Origin: Gynuella sunshinyii YC6258
Lineage (GTDB): Bacteria; Pseudomonadota; Gammaproteobacteria; Pseudomonadales; Natronospirillaceae
NCBI RefSeq assembly: GCF_000940805.1
Contig: NZ_CP007142.1
Span: 6,362,593-6,426,592 of the forward strand
Length of the DNA: 64,000 nucleotides
Reading direction: 5' to 3'
Made by a program: the position numbers and the translations under genes
The notes under the pieces: model-generated
Seen by the model: only the letters and a program-made list of their open reading frames with translations
What the model was told of the DNA's origin: nothing
Database searches by the model: none
Part shown: piece after piece, positions 8,214 through 17,437 of the stretch
How the letters are laid out: each line of letters starts with the position of its first letter
How positions within the stretch are numbered: position 1 is the stretch's first letter

Positions 8214-9084
8214 CGACAGAGCTCGCGGGTTTCTGTGACAGCCATTGCGCCAACAATGAGGTGACAACCATGACGATCATAGTCAGATACTGTGGCCAGC
8301 TGAAGTGCTCCTGCACCAGCCAGGTTCCAATGATGACGCCACCAATCGGATTGGCAACACCTGCAAATGCAAACTGGACCACAGAGACCCGCTGTAAGAC
8401 CCAGATAAAGAGCGCATAAGCCAGAGCCGTGTTGATGACTACCAGCCAAATACCCGACAACATCCGCGGAGTGTTGAGATCCAGCGCAGTAACATAAGCC
8501 TGTGGATTCGATAGCCATTGCCAGGCAGCGAACGGTAACAACATGAGCCCACCGAGAATCAGTTGCCAGACTACCATCGTCCACCAGTTCACCCGAGTCA
8601 TGACCTGCTTGGCGAATACCGATCCCACCACCATAACCACCATGACCAGTACCATAGCGATAATACCGAGCCACTTAACCTGCTGGTTGCCGGGCGAAAA
8701 CAGCGTCCAGGTTGCCAGCACCAGCACCACGCAGGCGAGTACTTGATAGATACTGGGTATCGAGCGTTTGTACAGAAAACTGAACAGCAAGGCGATGACC
8801 GGTGAACCCGCCATACCGACAGCAGCCAGAGTGGCCGGCAGATTCTGCGCAACCAGAAAAATCAGCCAAAAAAACAAGGCAATATTGATAGCCGAATGAA
8901 TCAACAACAAACGCCACTGCCCGGCTTTCGGCCACACAGGTTTAATCAGCAGCAACAGCAGACCGGCAGGCAGAGCCCGTAATACCGCCAATGCCAATGG
9001 TGGCCAATCCATAAACCCAAGGTGAGTCGCTGAAGCAGTTGTGCCCCATAGAAACGGAACTATCATGGCAATAAGAATATTCAT
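8176..9084 (-). CDS. DMT-superfamily (EamA) transporter
   Basis: This 302-residue inner-membrane protein shows about ten hydrophobic segments arranged as two EamA repeats. The first begins at the N-terminus (F-L-W-G-T-T-A-S-A-T) and the second after about residue 150. Such proteins usually export amino acids, metabolites or drugs; the substrate is not readable. It is divergent from a MarR-family gene, and two palindromic sites lie in the 97-base gap, so it is very likely the regulator's target. The 3' end overlaps converging fosA. Confidence 0.8.
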   Translation of the reverse strand: MNILIAMIVPFLWGTTASATHLGFMDWPPLALAVLRALPAGLLLLLIKPVWPKAGQWRLLLIHSAINIALFFWLIFLVAQNLPATLAAVGMAGSPVIALLFSFLYKRSIPSIYQVLACVVLVLATWTLFSPGNQQVKWLGIIAMVLVMVVMVVGSVFAKQVMTRVNWWTMVVWQLILGGLMLLPFAAWQWLSNPQAYVTALDLNTPRMLSGIWLVVINTALAYALFIWVLQRVSVVQFAFAGVANPIGGVIIGTWLVQEHFSWPQYLTMIVMVVTSLLAQWLSQKPASSVAKTTLTPDRVAS

Positions 9085-9090
9085 ATTAAG

Positions 9091-9108
9091 TATCTCGACA
9101 TCAAAATA
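9091..9108. promoter_or_regulatory. MarR-type operator, proximal to transporter gene
   Basis: TATCTCGACATCAAAATA is an imperfect 18-bp palindrome 6 bases upstream of the transporter start, matching the site at 9146-9163 in inverted orientation. Confidence 0.55.
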
Positions 9109-9145
9109 TTTAAAAACTATACCCAGGTAATTTCATTGAGTAAAG

Positions 9146-9163
9146 TATCTTAATGTTGAGATA
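9146..9163. promoter_or_regulatory. MarR-type operator, proximal to regulator gene
   Basis: TATCTTAATGTTGAGATA is an 18-bp palindrome 18 bases before the marR-type start. Together with the partner site it would allow one dimer per promoter, with repression and autoregulation. Confidence 0.55.
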
Positions 9164-9181
9164 TTTTTAAAAGGCCAGCCA

Positions 9182-9688
9182 ATGAGCACACAAGCATCCG
9201 ATTCAGTCGATCAAATCAAAAGACAATGGTCCACGGAGCGGCCAGAACTCGAATTATTGCCAATGGAACTGATCGGTCGCATGTCACGTATCTATAAGCG
9301 AGGCTCAAGGCTACTTGAAGAATGCCACCAGGAATTTGATCTCAAACCCGGTGAATTTGATGTGCTGGCCACTCTGCGACGTTCGGGTGCGCCACATACG
9401 CTGACCCCTTCGGAGCTGTTTCAATCGATGATGCTCAGCTCCGGGGCCATGACCAATCGTCTGGATAAACTGGAACAGAAAGGCCTGATCAGCCGAACCC
9501 ACAGTCATGAAGACCGCCGCAGTGTCACCGTAACCCTGACAGACGAAGGGCTGGCTTTGATCAATCAGGCAGTGGTTGCTCACCTGCAGACTCAGGCGCT
9601 GCTGCTGTCGGAACTAACCCAGGACCAGCAGCAGCAATTAAACCAGCTGCTCAAAAACTGGCTTATCAGCCTTGAGCGAACGCCTTAA
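9182..9688 (+). CDS. MarR-family transcriptional regulator
   Basis: This 168-residue winged-helix protein has the MarR pattern. The DNA-recognition region L-T-P-S-E-L-F-Q-S-M-M-L-S-S-G-A-M-T-N-R lies around residues 75-95. It is followed by the wing D-R-R-S-V-T-V-T-L-T-D-E-G. The N-terminal extension of about 30 residues is charged. An AAAGG ribosome site precedes the ATG. Divergent orientation and the paired palindromes suggest it represses the DMT transporter and itself. The inducer is unknown. The 3' end lies 9 bases from the converging signalling operon. Confidence 0.85.
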   Translation: MSTQASDSVDQIKRQWSTERPELELLPMELIGRMSRIYKRGSRLLEECHQEFDLKPGEFDVLATLRRSGAPHTLTPSELFQSMMLSSGAMTNRLDKLEQKGLISRTHSHEDRRSVTVTLTDEGLALINQAVVAHLQTQALLLSELTQDQQQQLNQLLKNWLISLERTP

Positions 9689-9697
9689 CCGGTATCG

Positions 9698-11479
9698 TTA
9701 ATCCGACTGAGCACGATGATAAAACACCGCCACTTCATCGATACTCAGAGGCTTGGCGATACCAAATCCCTGCAGATAATGACAGCCCAGTTCGACTGCC
9801 ACTTTGTATTCTTCCGGACGCTCGATACCTTCTGCCACCACTTTCATATTCAGCCGCGATGCCATTTCAATGATTCCGGCAGTCAGCGCCTGATTACGTT
9901 CATTCTGATCAATGCGATCCAGCAGTTTGCGATCCAGTTTGAGAATGTTCAGCGGCAAGTCCAGCAAATGTGTAATGGATGAATAACCACTGCCAAAATC
10001 ATCCAGCGCAATTTGAATACCATGCTGTTGCAGCAGAGTGATCTGATCACGGCAGGTATCGGCATTCTCCACAATCTGGCGCTCAGTCAGCTCCAGGCAA
10101 ATCTTGTCCTTGGGCAACGCAAATTCCTCCAGCCACTGCAAAAACAGTCTGCAGAAATAACGACTGCTCAACTGCGAGGCACAGACATTGATGGCGATCT
10201 TATCGATTTTGTCCTGAAGATGGATCAAGGCATTATAAAATCCAGCAGCATCTTTAACCGCCTGACGGGTGATTTCGTTGATGGCTGGAGTAAACTCCGC
10301 CACCGGGATAAATTCATTTGGACTGATCCAGCCGAGTTTTGGGGAATACCAGCGCATCAACGCCTCCACCAGAATCCGGTCTGTCTGAGCAGTATCGATC
10401 ACCGGCTGAAACCTGGACGTCAGTTCACCGCGTGTCAGAGCCCGTCCCAGTTCAACCTCTATTTTCTGGGTTCGGGCAAACTGTGCCGCCAGCTGGTCAG
10501 TATAGAAACAGACGGGATTAATCACATCCTCCTTGGCTTCGTACATAGCACTGTCGGCCTGTTTAATCAGCAGATCCAGGCTGTCAGCCTCAGGAAAGAA
10601 TGCAACACCAATGGCTGGTCTGATCACGATCTGATGGGCATCTATCTCGAACACATGATCAAACTGACCCTGAATGCGTTTAACCAGTGGATATATTTCC
10701 TGTTTGCTATCGAGCACATCGGTAATCACCACAAATTCATCACCACCCAGTCTGGCCAGGAAGTCGTTCTCACGCACAACGTCCGTCAAACGGATGGAAA
10801 TCTGTTGCAACAACTTGTCACCGATCAAATGGCCATAGGCATCGTTAACTTTTTTAAAGCCATTGAGATCAAAATATAACAACGCAACCTGTTTGACCAA
10901 CCGCATTGCCCGGTGCAGAACACGATTGGCGGCATCGTGAAAATAGGTCCGGTTCGGCAGCCTGGTCAGAGGATCATATTTGGCCTGTGTTTCCAGCTGA
11001 ATATTGCGATAGGCGGCATCGTCCAATGCCTTCTTGAGCTGTTGTTCTATGTATTTCCGCTCCTGTGCATAGCGCAGGCTGCGAGCCAGAATCTCTGGAG
11101 TAACATGGTTCTTACTGAGGTAATCCTGAGCCCCACTCTGCAGTGCATCGATAGCAGAGTTCAGGTCATCCTGGCCGGTGAGGATGACAATAGGCAAATT
11201 GGGATAATATGCTCCCAGTTGCGCAATGTTATCGATGCCGGACTGATCAGGCAGATTCATATCCAGGATCAATGCCTGAAAGGTTCCATCAGCCAGTGCT
11301 TCCATTACCTTCGAGAAGCAATCTACACAGACGATCGTATAACGGGAATCAAAAGCCTGTCTCAGCATTTCAGTGACCAGTTCCGCGTCTGCCGGGTTAT
11401 CTTCTGCCATCAGAAAAATATCACTCAGGCCTTCGCGCTGCCTTAGATACACTGCTCTCTCCTGCCCACCTGCACTCAT
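9698..11479 (-). CDS. Response regulator with GGDEF and EAL domains
   Basis: This 593-residue cytoplasmic protein would turn phosphorylation into a change in c-di-GMP. A receiver domain (residues about 20-145) has acidic residues E26-D27 and the likely phospho-acceptor Asp73 in L-I-L-D-M-N-L-P. The GGDEF domain keeps R-L-G-G-D-E-F and an upstream inhibitory-site motif R-E-N-D, so cyclase activity is plausible. The EAL domain keeps V-E-A-L-M-R-W and D-D-F-G-S-G-Y, so phosphodiesterase activity is plausible too. A GAGGG site precedes the ATG. It is the last gene of the operon starting at 14680, and the kinase just upstream is its probable partner. Confidence 0.9.
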   Translation of the reverse strand: MSAGGQERAVYLRQREGLSDIFLMAEDNPADAELVTEMLRQAFDSRYTIVCVDCFSKVMEALADGTFQALILDMNLPDQSGIDNIAQLGAYYPNLPIVILTGQDDLNSAIDALQSGAQDYLSKNHVTPEILARSLRYAQERKYIEQQLKKALDDAAYRNIQLETQAKYDPLTRLPNRTYFHDAANRVLHRAMRLVKQVALLYFDLNGFKKVNDAYGHLIGDKLLQQISIRLTDVVRENDFLARLGGDEFVVITDVLDSKQEIYPLVKRIQGQFDHVFEIDAHQIVIRPAIGVAFFPEADSLDLLIKQADSAMYEAKEDVINPVCFYTDQLAAQFARTQKIEVELGRALTRGELTSRFQPVIDTAQTDRILVEALMRWYSPKLGWISPNEFIPVAEFTPAINEITRQAVKDAAGFYNALIHLQDKIDKIAINVCASQLSSRYFCRLFLQWLEEFALPKDKICLELTERQIVENADTCRDQITLLQQHGIQIALDDFGSGYSSITHLLDLPLNILKLDRKLLDRIDQNERNQALTAGIIEMASRLNMKVVAEGIERPEEYKVAVELGCHYLQGFGIAKPLSIDEVAVFYHRAQSD

Positions 11480-11489
11480 TGCTGCACCC

Positions 11490-12215
11490 TCATTCCGATC
11501 TATTCAAATATCCGCTCTGCAGACAGGTAAAAGTGACGGCCAGTCCACCAAGGTCAGAACGGGAAAAATGTAACCAGCCGTGGTTCAGCCGGGCAATACG
11601 TTCACAATATGCCAAACCCATACCGATACCCGGATAATCCTCCTGCCGCTGCATTCGCTTAAACGGCACGGTCAGTTTTTCCCACTGGTTGTCGGCAACC
11701 TCTAACCCATTACTTTCTGTAGTTACGGACAATTCTGCTCCATTCACGCGACAACTGATTCTGACGACAGGCGTATGGTCATCCTGTCGGGGTTGATATT
11801 GAAAAGCATTTTTCAGAATTTCAGACAGTGCGAAAAACCAATGTGCACGAACACCCAAAATATCCGGTGCCGGTTCTGACCGTTCAATTCTGACAGTCTG
11901 CGAAACAGTACGGCGAAGCGTTAACAGAATCTCATCGATCAATTGTTGTAGCGAAAACATGGCAGGCTCCTGTGCTTGTGTCACCAACCGGGAATATATT
12001 TTCAAAGACTCTATCATCTGTTGCCCATGTCGACCGGCGTCCTGAATCAATTGCAGCCAGTAAAGTTCTTTCTCTGTCAATCGATCCGCCAACGATTGGG
12101 TCAACAGATTCGAAAACTGTACAACGGTCCGTAACGATGCCCCCATATCATGAGATATGCCGTACACCAGTTTTTGCAGGTCATCATCACGCCGGTCATC
12201 GCCCTGTGGGATCAT
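11490..12215 (-). CDS. Soluble histidine kinase without sensor domain
   Basis: This 241-residue protein starts almost directly at a HisKA-type dimerisation helix with the phospho-site His22 (Y-G-I-S-H-D-M). The ATPase domain follows, with N-box E-I-L-K-N-A-F and a G-box G-I-G-M-G-L-A-Y. It has no transmembrane or PAS segment, so its input probably comes from partner proteins such as the single-domain receiver encoded upstream. A GGAGAG site precedes the ATG. Ten bases separate it from the REC-GGDEF-EAL gene. Confidence 0.82.
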   Translation of the reverse strand: MIPQGDDRRDDDLQKLVYGISHDMGASLRTVVQFSNLLTQSLADRLTEKELYWLQLIQDAGRHGQQMIESLKIYSRLVTQAQEPAMFSLQQLIDEILLTLRRTVSQTVRIERSEPAPDILGVRAHWFFALSEILKNAFQYQPRQDDHTPVVRISCRVNGAELSVTTESNGLEVADNQWEKLTVPFKRMQRQEDYPGIGMGLAYCERIARLNHGWLHFSRSDLGGLAVTFTCLQSGYLNRSE

Positions 12216-12268
12216 TGCGCACTCTCCGTCTTACCCGGAAATACCTCAGCAGCCGGGGTTGTCAATAT

Positions 12269-12691
12269 TCAGCATTTGGTTGGCAGCTTTACGACTGACA
12301 ACCAGAAATCTTCCAGAGACTGAATCACCGTCAGAAACTTTACAAAATCAACCGGCTTGGTCACATAGCTGTTCACTCGTTCATCATAACTCCGGGTAAC
12401 ATCCTCATCCGCTTCTGATGAGGTAAGCATAATAACCGGAATGTTATGACTTATTTCCGCGGAACGAATTTTCTGTAATATTTCTATCCCATCGACTTTG
12501 GGTAAGTTGATATCCAGCAGAACAATATCGGGGATATTATCCGGTTGCAGTTGATCAAAGAAATCCCAGGCAATCTGCCCATCCATGATAACCCTGATCT
12601 CATTGGTCACTTTGGCCTGACGAAACCCCTCCCTGACCAATTCAATGTCACCGGGATTATCTTCGATGAGCAAAATATTAATGGGTTTCAT
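12269..12691 (-). CDS. Single-domain response regulator (Rcp1/CheY-like)
   Basis: The 140-residue protein is only a receiver domain, with E10-D11, Asp60 in V-L-L-D-I-N-L-P and Lys in V-T-K-P-V. It resembles phytochrome-associated Rcp1-type receivers, which take phosphate from PAS/HisKA kinases like the one encoded directly upstream. A strong GGAGGT ribosome site lies 8 bases from the ATG. It is the second gene of the operon and may relay phosphate between the two kinases. Confidence 0.85.
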   Translation of the reverse strand: MKPINILLIEDNPGDIELVREGFRQAKVTNEIRVIMDGQIAWDFFDQLQPDNIPDIVLLDINLPKVDGIEILQKIRSAEISHNIPVIMLTSSEADEDVTRSYDERVNSYVTKPVDFVKFLTVIQSLEDFWLSVVKLPTKC

Positions 12692-12709
12692 ATAGCACCT
12701 CCGTACGGT

Positions 12710-14680
12710 TTATGCGTTTTGAATTCCATCGGCCGGCCAATCAAGGACAAAACAGCTACCCTTTCCGACTTTGGAATCTATCGATAAAGAAGCCCCGTGT
12801 TGATCAGCAATTTTTTTACAAATCGCCAGACCGATACCGGTTCCGGGAAACTCGGCCTTTGAGTTCAGACGCTGAAAGATTTCGAACACCTTGGTCTGGT
12901 ATTTTTTATCAATACCAATGCCATTATCCTGGATCCTGATTTGCAGATTTTCTGTTTGTCTGACAACAGAAACATGAACGGCAGGCACTTCGCTGACATT
13001 AAACTTAATGCCGTTGCTGACCAGATTCAGTATCAGCTGAAATATCTGAGATGGTACCGCAGCGATAACCGGCAGATTATCTTCCCAGGTGAATTCAGCC
13101 TGACGCTCTGACAACACTTCCTGCAGCGTATTTTTAACCTGACGACATGTCTCTGTCAGATCAACCTCTTTGTGGCCGTCGGTGTTCTGATCCAATCGAC
13201 AGAAGTTAAGAATATCAGTGATCATTTCCCTGGCTCTCGTGGCACCATCGGTAATGTAATTCAGGTATTCCTGCGACTTTTCATCCAGCGTACCTTCCAA
13301 TCGACGTTCAAGAAACTGAGAAAAACTCAACACCATTCTGACCGGTTCCTGCAGATCATGAGAACAAACAAAGGCAAATCGTTCCAATTGCTGATTGGAT
13401 TGCGACAACCGCTCTATGGCCATATCCATCTTGATATTTTTTTCTTTTAATTCTTCCATCATCTGGCGTCGCTCACTGACATCCACCACCGAGGTTAAGG
13501 TGTAATGATGTCGATCCAGTTCAATGGGGGCCAGGCCGATTTCCACTGGTACGCTGCTGCCATCCTTACGCAACCCGACCAGTTCACTACTGGTTTTGGC
13601 CATCTGGCGCATCTTGTTCTCACGCCGGAAAGCCTTCCTTAGTCCTACATGCGCACCACGAATATGCTCCGGAACCAGTTGTTCTACAGTTAGTCCGATA
13701 AATTCGTCGGGAGAATAATCAAACAACTTACAGACATGATCGTTCGCTTCGACGATAGTGCCTGACTCATCAATCAGCATGACTCCGGTTGGCATCAGCT
13801 GGCTGATGGAACCATAGCGAAATTCGGATTTGCTCAATCGCTGATTCAGCACCATCATTTCCTCTTCATCACTTTTTTTACGCAGATAAAGGCGCCGGAA
13901 ACTGATCAGCATCCACAGTACGGGAATCACAAACATCAACGTTCTGAGGATATAAAGGATCACAAAATCAGCAACACTGCCACGACTGCCAATAAAGAAA
14001 ACGGTGAGGGGAATCATCAATGCGGGAACAAGTGTCAGCAGAATAACTGCCGAACATTCATCTCGATGTTTTTGAAAGTATCGCCACGTCAAGTAGAAAC
14101 AGGCCGAATACGAGAGCGTCACCAACATGGCCATTGGTATGGTTGCCGGCTGATATTGGTGATAGTTCGAAAACGCACCAGCCACTCCCAGCGGAAAAAT
14201 TATACTGACAGCCAGTGTGACCATAAGGATGGATTGGCTGACGCGAAAGCGGGAACCTTTTTTTATCAGCAACAGATAACCCACTAACAACACCAGTGAT
14301 TGTACGCCAGCAGACAACAACCGACCATCAACCCACATACTGCCACTCAGTAACCACTCCACTTTCACGTCAACGTACAAATCCATAACCAGCAATGCCA
14401 AGAGTGATACAAAGAAAATGATCACCAATATTTCTCTGGTCATGTCGACATAGACCCAAAAGGCCAACAGACAGATAACTGCGACAAATGAAGTTCCCCA
14501 GACAGTCCTGGCATGGACAACCGAATAAACCGATATATCATCCATAAGGGCAGAACCCATCCCCTGAATAAATGGAATGAACAGAGACAAAACGATGCCA
14601 ACAGACAAGAGCACATATACAACAGGAAAACTATTTTTCCACAGCGGTGCTTTATTTATTGAATAGCTGGGTAAACGCAT
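12710..14680 (-). CDS. Membrane histidine kinase with PAS domain
   Basis: First gene of a four-gene signalling operon. From the ATG at 14680 the protein is 656 residues. About eight hydrophobic segments fill residues 15-290 and may form an unassigned membrane sensor. A PAS domain follows (L-M-P-T-G-V-M-L-I-D to D-V-S-E-R-R), then a HisKA domain with F-V-C-S-H-D-L-Q-E-P. The ATPase domain shows N-L-V-S-N-G-I-K-F-N, D-N-G-I-G-I-D and G-T-G-I-G-L-A. The frame stays open upstream to 14803, so a start there (or at 14761) cannot be excluded. I chose 14680 because hydrophobic sequence begins soon after and the upstream part has no domain character. The stimulus is unknown. Confidence 0.82.
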   Translation of the reverse strand: MRLPSYSINKAPLWKNSFPVVYVLLSVGIVLSLFIPFIQGMGSALMDDISVYSVVHARTVWGTSFVAVICLLAFWVYVDMTREILVIIFFVSLLALLVMDLYVDVKVEWLLSGSMWVDGRLLSAGVQSLVLLVGYLLLIKKGSRFRVSQSILMVTLAVSIIFPLGVAGAFSNYHQYQPATIPMAMLVTLSYSACFYLTWRYFQKHRDECSAVILLTLVPALMIPLTVFFIGSRGSVADFVILYILRTLMFVIPVLWMLISFRRLYLRKKSDEEEMMVLNQRLSKSEFRYGSISQLMPTGVMLIDESGTIVEANDHVCKLFDYSPDEFIGLTVEQLVPEHIRGAHVGLRKAFRRENKMRQMAKTSSELVGLRKDGSSVPVEIGLAPIELDRHHYTLTSVVDVSERRQMMEELKEKNIKMDMAIERLSQSNQQLERFAFVCSHDLQEPVRMVLSFSQFLERRLEGTLDEKSQEYLNYITDGATRAREMITDILNFCRLDQNTDGHKEVDLTETCRQVKNTLQEVLSERQAEFTWEDNLPVIAAVPSQIFQLILNLVSNGIKFNVSEVPAVHVSVVRQTENLQIRIQDNGIGIDKKYQTKVFEIFQRLNSKAEFPGTGIGLAICKKIADQHGASLSIDSKVGKGSCFVLDWPADGIQNA

Positions 14681-15447
14681 AAAATTGCCGGCTCTCTGAC
14701 AATTGAACAGTTTCAGGAACACACAGCCGTCAGGATTTACACCTCTCGTCACCCTGACCATAACGAAGGAAACACCATTTCCCGACACTGCATTGTTGTG
14801 CAAATTAATTCTTCATCCAGAACATGGCTGCCAGATAAACCATTCTTACGACGATCAAGGATAAGTGCAATACCGATACAACACCTTCATATAATGCTAT
14901 CCACTCAAAATAGCGCAGATCATTTCAGAGCGCCAATCAAGTATTTTTTAATAGATTTTCTGGAAACATTTTCATGTGATCGATTAACAGCAAAAATCCG
15001 ATTTAAACCCTATAAAAAATAAGACAATTAATAACCGGATTATCGGGCTGTCATTGTTTTAAGATGGGAAAACATTCAAAAAACACGATGATGTCAGACA
15101 AATGGAAAACTTAGGGGCCTCTGAAAAACAGGAATAGTTTTGATGCAGGCTAGGAAGCACCACTCGCAACACCGCAGTTTGCTGAAGTAAATGAGGATGT
15201 GAGACTGGGGCAGACAACGTCCTGCGCGAAAATAGGCCATTTTTCAGAGGCTCCCTTACTTCTGGAATAGCCATATAAAAGGTATGACATTCAGTCAGTA
15301 TTTCCATACTGACCACATTGAGAAGCAGATAATTAATTTTACAAAAAAGATGATTCAGACAATGACAACATCTTAAATGAAACCAATTTTCCCACCTCTA
15401 TAGAGGTAGGAGAATCGGATGACGGAAAACAACGGAAGCTACGTTTG
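14681..15447. other. Intergenic region with a MITE-like insertion
   Basis: This region separates the kinase operon from the downstream chemoreceptor gene. It contains the 141-bp inverted-repeat element at 15114-15254 and a perfect 14-bp palindrome (ACCTCTATAGAGGT, 15394-15407) near the chemoreceptor stop, which may act in termination. I see no other gene. Confidence 0.5.
15114..15254. mobile_element. MITE-like element, copy 1 (141 bp)
   Basis: The ends are GGGGCCTCTGAAAAA and, on the other strand, GGAGCCTCTGAAAAA, with one mismatch in 15. CTTA flanks both sides (15110-15113 and 15255-15258), as expected for a 4-bp target duplication. A second copy of equal length with about 7 differences lies at 61194-61334. 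No transposase is encoded, so it would need an IS supplying the enzyme in trans. Confidence 0.8.
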
Positions 15448-17079
15448 CTATATCTTGAACCGGGAAATAACCTGACGCAGTGACTCAGCGATACTGGAAA
15501 GTTCATGACTGGCTTCTGAAACTTTCTGACTTTCTTCGTTACTGACTTCAGCACTCTCGTTAATACTCAGAATGCTTTGGTTGATTTCATTGGCCACGGC
15601 GGCCTGCTCTTCAGAAGACGTGGCAATTTGAACGCTCATCTGATTGATGGAATCGACATTCTGATTAATATGATTCAGTGATTCAGCCACTACGGTTACT
15701 TTCGAAACACTGTGGTTGGCAGTGTCTTTGCTCTCCTGCATGACATTGACCGCACGGCGTGAACCTTCCTGCAAACGTTTGATCATGGTTTCAATTTCAG
15801 CGATGGAATCCTGAGTCCGTTTAGCCAGGGTACGCACTTCATCAGCCACTACAGCAAACCCCCGACCCTGTTCTCCGGCCCGTGCCGCCTCTATTGCTGC
15901 ATTCAGCGCCAGCAGGTTGGTCTGCTCAGCAATGCCACGAATCACATCCAGTATCGAACCGATATTTTCACTGTCTTTTTCCAGACCGTTAATAACCTCT
16001 GACGCATGTTGCACACCTTCAGCCAGCTCATTAATGGACGCTTTTGCCTCCAGCATTGTTTGATAACTGCTATTGGCTTCACTGTGGGCCTCACGAGTAC
16101 TCTGGGCCGTGTTTTCGGTATTTTTCGAAACTTCCTCTACCGTTGAAGACATCTCATTCATGGCCGTGGCCACCATTTCGATATCCTGGGATTGCTTGCG
16201 AATGGCCTGCTGGGATGAGGATGCAATCCCCGTCAGCTCTTTGGCAGCGGTTGATACAGTGTTCACTGTTTCAGAAACAGAGGTCATGCTTTTTTGTACG
16301 GTGGCTAACATGGTATTCAACGCAATGGCAATCTGTCCGACTTCATCTTTGCCTTCCAGATCAGCACGTAACCGTAAATCCATTTTGTCAGCAACACTGC
16401 GCATAACGTTTAATAGTTTGGCGACCGGTTTGGTAATAGTAGAGGCAATAAACCATGAACCAGCCAATAACAACACCAATACTACAGCCAGGGCGAACAA
16501 GGACTTGTAGATATTTTGATAAAATATGCTGTCAACATCATCCACATAAATACCTGACGCCACTATCCAGCCCCAGGGCTTATGCCCACGCCCGTAGGTG
16601 ATCTTGGAAACATAGTGCTTATCGCCGGTTTTGTCCCACACATAGTTGATAAACCCCTGACCTTTGGAATTGATCATTTTGATCAACTCCTGATTAATCA
16701 TCACGCCATTGGGATCCTGAACCTGACGGGAATCATTTCCTTCAAGACTGGCATTGGCACCATGAGCCAGCATAATTCCATTCACATTCAATACGAAGAA
16801 ATACTGACTTTTGTCGTATTTCAGCGAGCGAATGATGGCAAGCGCTTGTTGCTGAGCCTCTGAGTTGTCCATCGCTCCTGATTGCTGCTGCTGATAGAAA
16901 AAATCGATCACATCATAGGCCGTCTCCACGACTGCCCGGGTTTCCAATTTCCGGTCTTCAAACAGGTTTTCCCGCAAAACCAAGGAAGACCTGAGCTGCA
17001 ACAGTAAGATGGCAATGACCGCAATAGAGGACAATAACGCAATCTTAATTGCGATGTTCAATTGTTTAATCATATTCAT
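15448..17079 (-). CDS. Methyl-accepting chemotaxis protein, Cache type
   Basis: This 543-residue chemoreceptor has an N-terminal membrane segment (about 12-32) and a periplasmic single-Cache domain (about 40-180, with Y-F-F-V-L-N-V-N-G and [10 protein letters not shown]). A second membrane segment (about 188-210), a HAMP domain and a long cytoplasmic signalling coiled coil follow. The hairpin tip [16 protein letters not shown] is fully conserved. Single-Cache domains of this kind often bind small organic acids, but the ligand is not readable. There is no C-terminal CheR-tethering pentapeptide. It resembles the receptor at 18673 in domain order. Confidence 0.9.
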   Translation of the reverse strand: MNMIKQLNIAIKIALLSSIAVIAILLLQLRSSLVLRENLFEDRKLETRAVVETAYDVIDFFYQQQQSGAMDNSEAQQQALAIIRSLKYDKSQYFFVLNVNGIMLAHGANASLEGNDSRQVQDPNGVMINQELIKMINSKGQGFINYVWDKTGDKHYVSKITYGRGHKPWGWIVASGIYVDDVDSIFYQNIYKSLFALAVVLVLLLAGSWFIASTITKPVAKLLNVMRSVADKMDLRLRADLEGKDEVGQIAIALNTMLATVQKSMTSVSETVNTVSTAAKELTGIASSSQQAIRKQSQDIEMVATAMNEMSSTVEEVSKNTENTAQSTREAHSEANSSYQTMLEAKASINELAEGVQHASEVINGLEKDSENIGSILDVIRGIAEQTNLLALNAAIEAARAGEQGRGFAVVADEVRTLAKRTQDSIAEIETMIKRLQEGSRRAVNVMQESKDTANHSVSKVTVVAESLNHINQNVDSINQMSVQIATSSEEQAAVANEINQSILSINESAEVSNEESQKVSEASHELSSIAESLRQVISRFKI

Positions 17080-17437
17080 AACCGCCGGCTACCTTTATGT
17101 TTCACATTGTCATGCTTATTGTCAGATCAAAGACCCTGATTTTCCGTCCTCATGGGGCATCCTGGCGACTGCTACCAACAGCGGAACCTCAGACTGCAAG
17201 GGGGGATAAGGTATGAAATGACGTCATATCCTCCAGTATAGCCAGAGGTTTGTCCCTGACAGGTTTTTGTGTAAAAAAAAGTTGCCTGTCTGTAACACCC
17301 CTTGAGATAAATCAATTCATCAATGCTGATGGCGATACCAAAGTCACCAGTGCTTAAGCCGGATATTCAGGATACACTAGCAACATCAAAAACACTGGCG
17401 GGACCCGACCAGACATAGACTCTTATTTGGAAACACC
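17080..17437. other. Intergenic region between chemoreceptor and aminotransferase genes
   Basis: These 358 bases lie between divergent genes and should carry both promoters. I see no ORF of note and no clear operator. Confidence 0.4.
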
